Source: Cystobacter ferrugineus (lineage in GTDB: Bacteria > Myxococcota > Myxococcia > Myxococcales > Myxococcaceae). Taken from it: DNA of 64,000 bases. Positions 63,443 to 64,000 of the stretch are shown in pieces. The stretch's first letter is position 1, and each line of letters begins with the position of its first letter. The position numbers and the translations under genes are program-made. The notes beneath the pieces were generated by a model. The model was not told the origin of the DNA. It did not search any database and saw only the letters and a list, made by a program, of their open reading frames with translations. The stretch lies in the NCBI RefSeq assembly GCF_001887355.1, contig NZ_MPIN01000001.1, forward strand, positions 1,381,317-1,445,316, given 5' to 3'.

Positions 63443-64000
63443 GATGGGCACCTTCATGGACGCGGGTGGGGTTCAACGGCTCGAGGCGTATTTCCGAAGG
63501 ATTGGCGACATCCTGGAAGAAGAGAGCCGCCGGGCTTCCTTCGCTATTTACGCCATGGGGCTGCTCGGAGACGGGGAGCGCAAGAGCATCGAGCCCATCG
63601 CGGCCCGTGCCTGCCCTGACCCCACGAAGGTGGATGCGATGCACCAGCGCCTGTTGCACTTCGCCGTCGACTCTCGCTGGAGCGACCGGGAGGTACGCCA
63701 GGAGGCCGCCCGGTACGCCCTTGGCGCCATGACGCAACGCGAGCCCGTGGAAGTCTGGATTGTCGACGACACGGGCTTCCTCAAGCAGGGCAAGCATTCG
63801 GTGGGAGTGCAGCGGCAATACACCGGCTCGGCGGGAAAAATCACCAACTGCCAGATTGGAGTCAGCCTCAGCCTCGCCACCCGTACCGAGCACCTCCCCA
63901 TCGACTTCGAGCTGTACCTGCCCGAGTCCTGGGCCAACGACACCGCTCGCCGCCAGGAGGCCCGAATTCCCGAGGATGTCGCCTTCAAGACCAAACCCCA
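63443..64000 (+). CDS. IS701-family transposase, 3' end beyond the window
   Basis: 186 residues are visible from ATG 63443 and the frame is still open at the last base. IS701-type hallmarks: a helical N-terminus (GGVQRLEAYFRRIGDIL), then VEVWIVDDTGFLKQGKHSVGVQRQYTGSAGKITNCQ (in part), with the first catalytic Asp in DDTGF, and SLATRTEHLPIDFELYLPESW. The remaining DDE residues lie outside. No frameshift is seen in the visible part, so the element may be intact. Confidence 0.88.

Overview
The window is about 64 kb of very GC-rich DNA from a myxobacterium, most likely suborder Cystobacterineae (Archangium, Cystobacter, Stigmatella or Myxococcus relatives). The evidence is a parallel beta-helix protein ending in a MYXO-CTERM-type tail, two copper-protein/di-heme enzyme pairs of the type first defined in Myxococcus (MbnP/MbnH-like), a Ser/Thr kinase fused to a class III cyclase, many lipoproteins with clear lipoboxes, and uniformly G/C-ending codons. 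Species cannot be fixed from sequence reading alone.

Layout. 0-26 kb is an ordinary chromosomal backbone. It holds isocitrate lyase, a Uma2 endonuclease, a MOSC protein, fumarase C, ClpP, an alpha/beta hydrolase, a 5'-nucleotidase-type phosphoesterase, an M48 protease, an acyl-CoA synthetase, a cardiolipin-synthase-like enzyme, endonuclease III, a metzincin-like lipoprotein, argC-argB (overlapping), a DJ-1/PfpI protein, an NlpC/P60 hydrolase and a SulP anion transporter. After about 1 kb with no recognisable gene, 27.3-31.6 kb holds two MbnP/MbnH-like gene pairs facing each other with only 4 bp between their ends. 31.7-34.3 kb is the kinase-cyclase fusion. 34.9-35.7 kb is a graveyard of frameshifted fragments, followed by a LamB-like porin. 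37-44.5 kb holds enzymes, a MYXO-CTERM beta-helix protein, a lipase-maturation-factor-like protein and a DUF6600-like repeat protein.

44.6-49.7 kb is the most unusual metabolic locus. Five genes run on one strand behind a LysR regulator: a GTP cyclohydrolase II fused to a hypoxanthine-type phosphoribosyltransferase, a TrpF-like isomerase, a 299-residue protein of unknown family, a dihydrofolate reductase and a GAF protein. This enzyme set suggests an undescribed GTP-derived (pteridine- or pyrimidine-like) pathway. 49.8-57.2 kb holds a TsdA-like cytochrome, several decayed genes (GFA, TetR), a quinone reductase, argD and a divergent SDR/LysR pair.

57.3-64 kb is accessory DNA. It contains an integrase remnant, a lipoprotein toxin candidate with an Imm26-like immunity gene and a truncated copy of the immunity gene's start, an IS630 remnant, a LysM/glycine-zipper protein followed by two small unknown genes, and an IS701-like transposase running off the end. 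A dispersed imperfect palindrome of about 52 bp occurs at the 3' ends of several genes between 39 and 61 kb.
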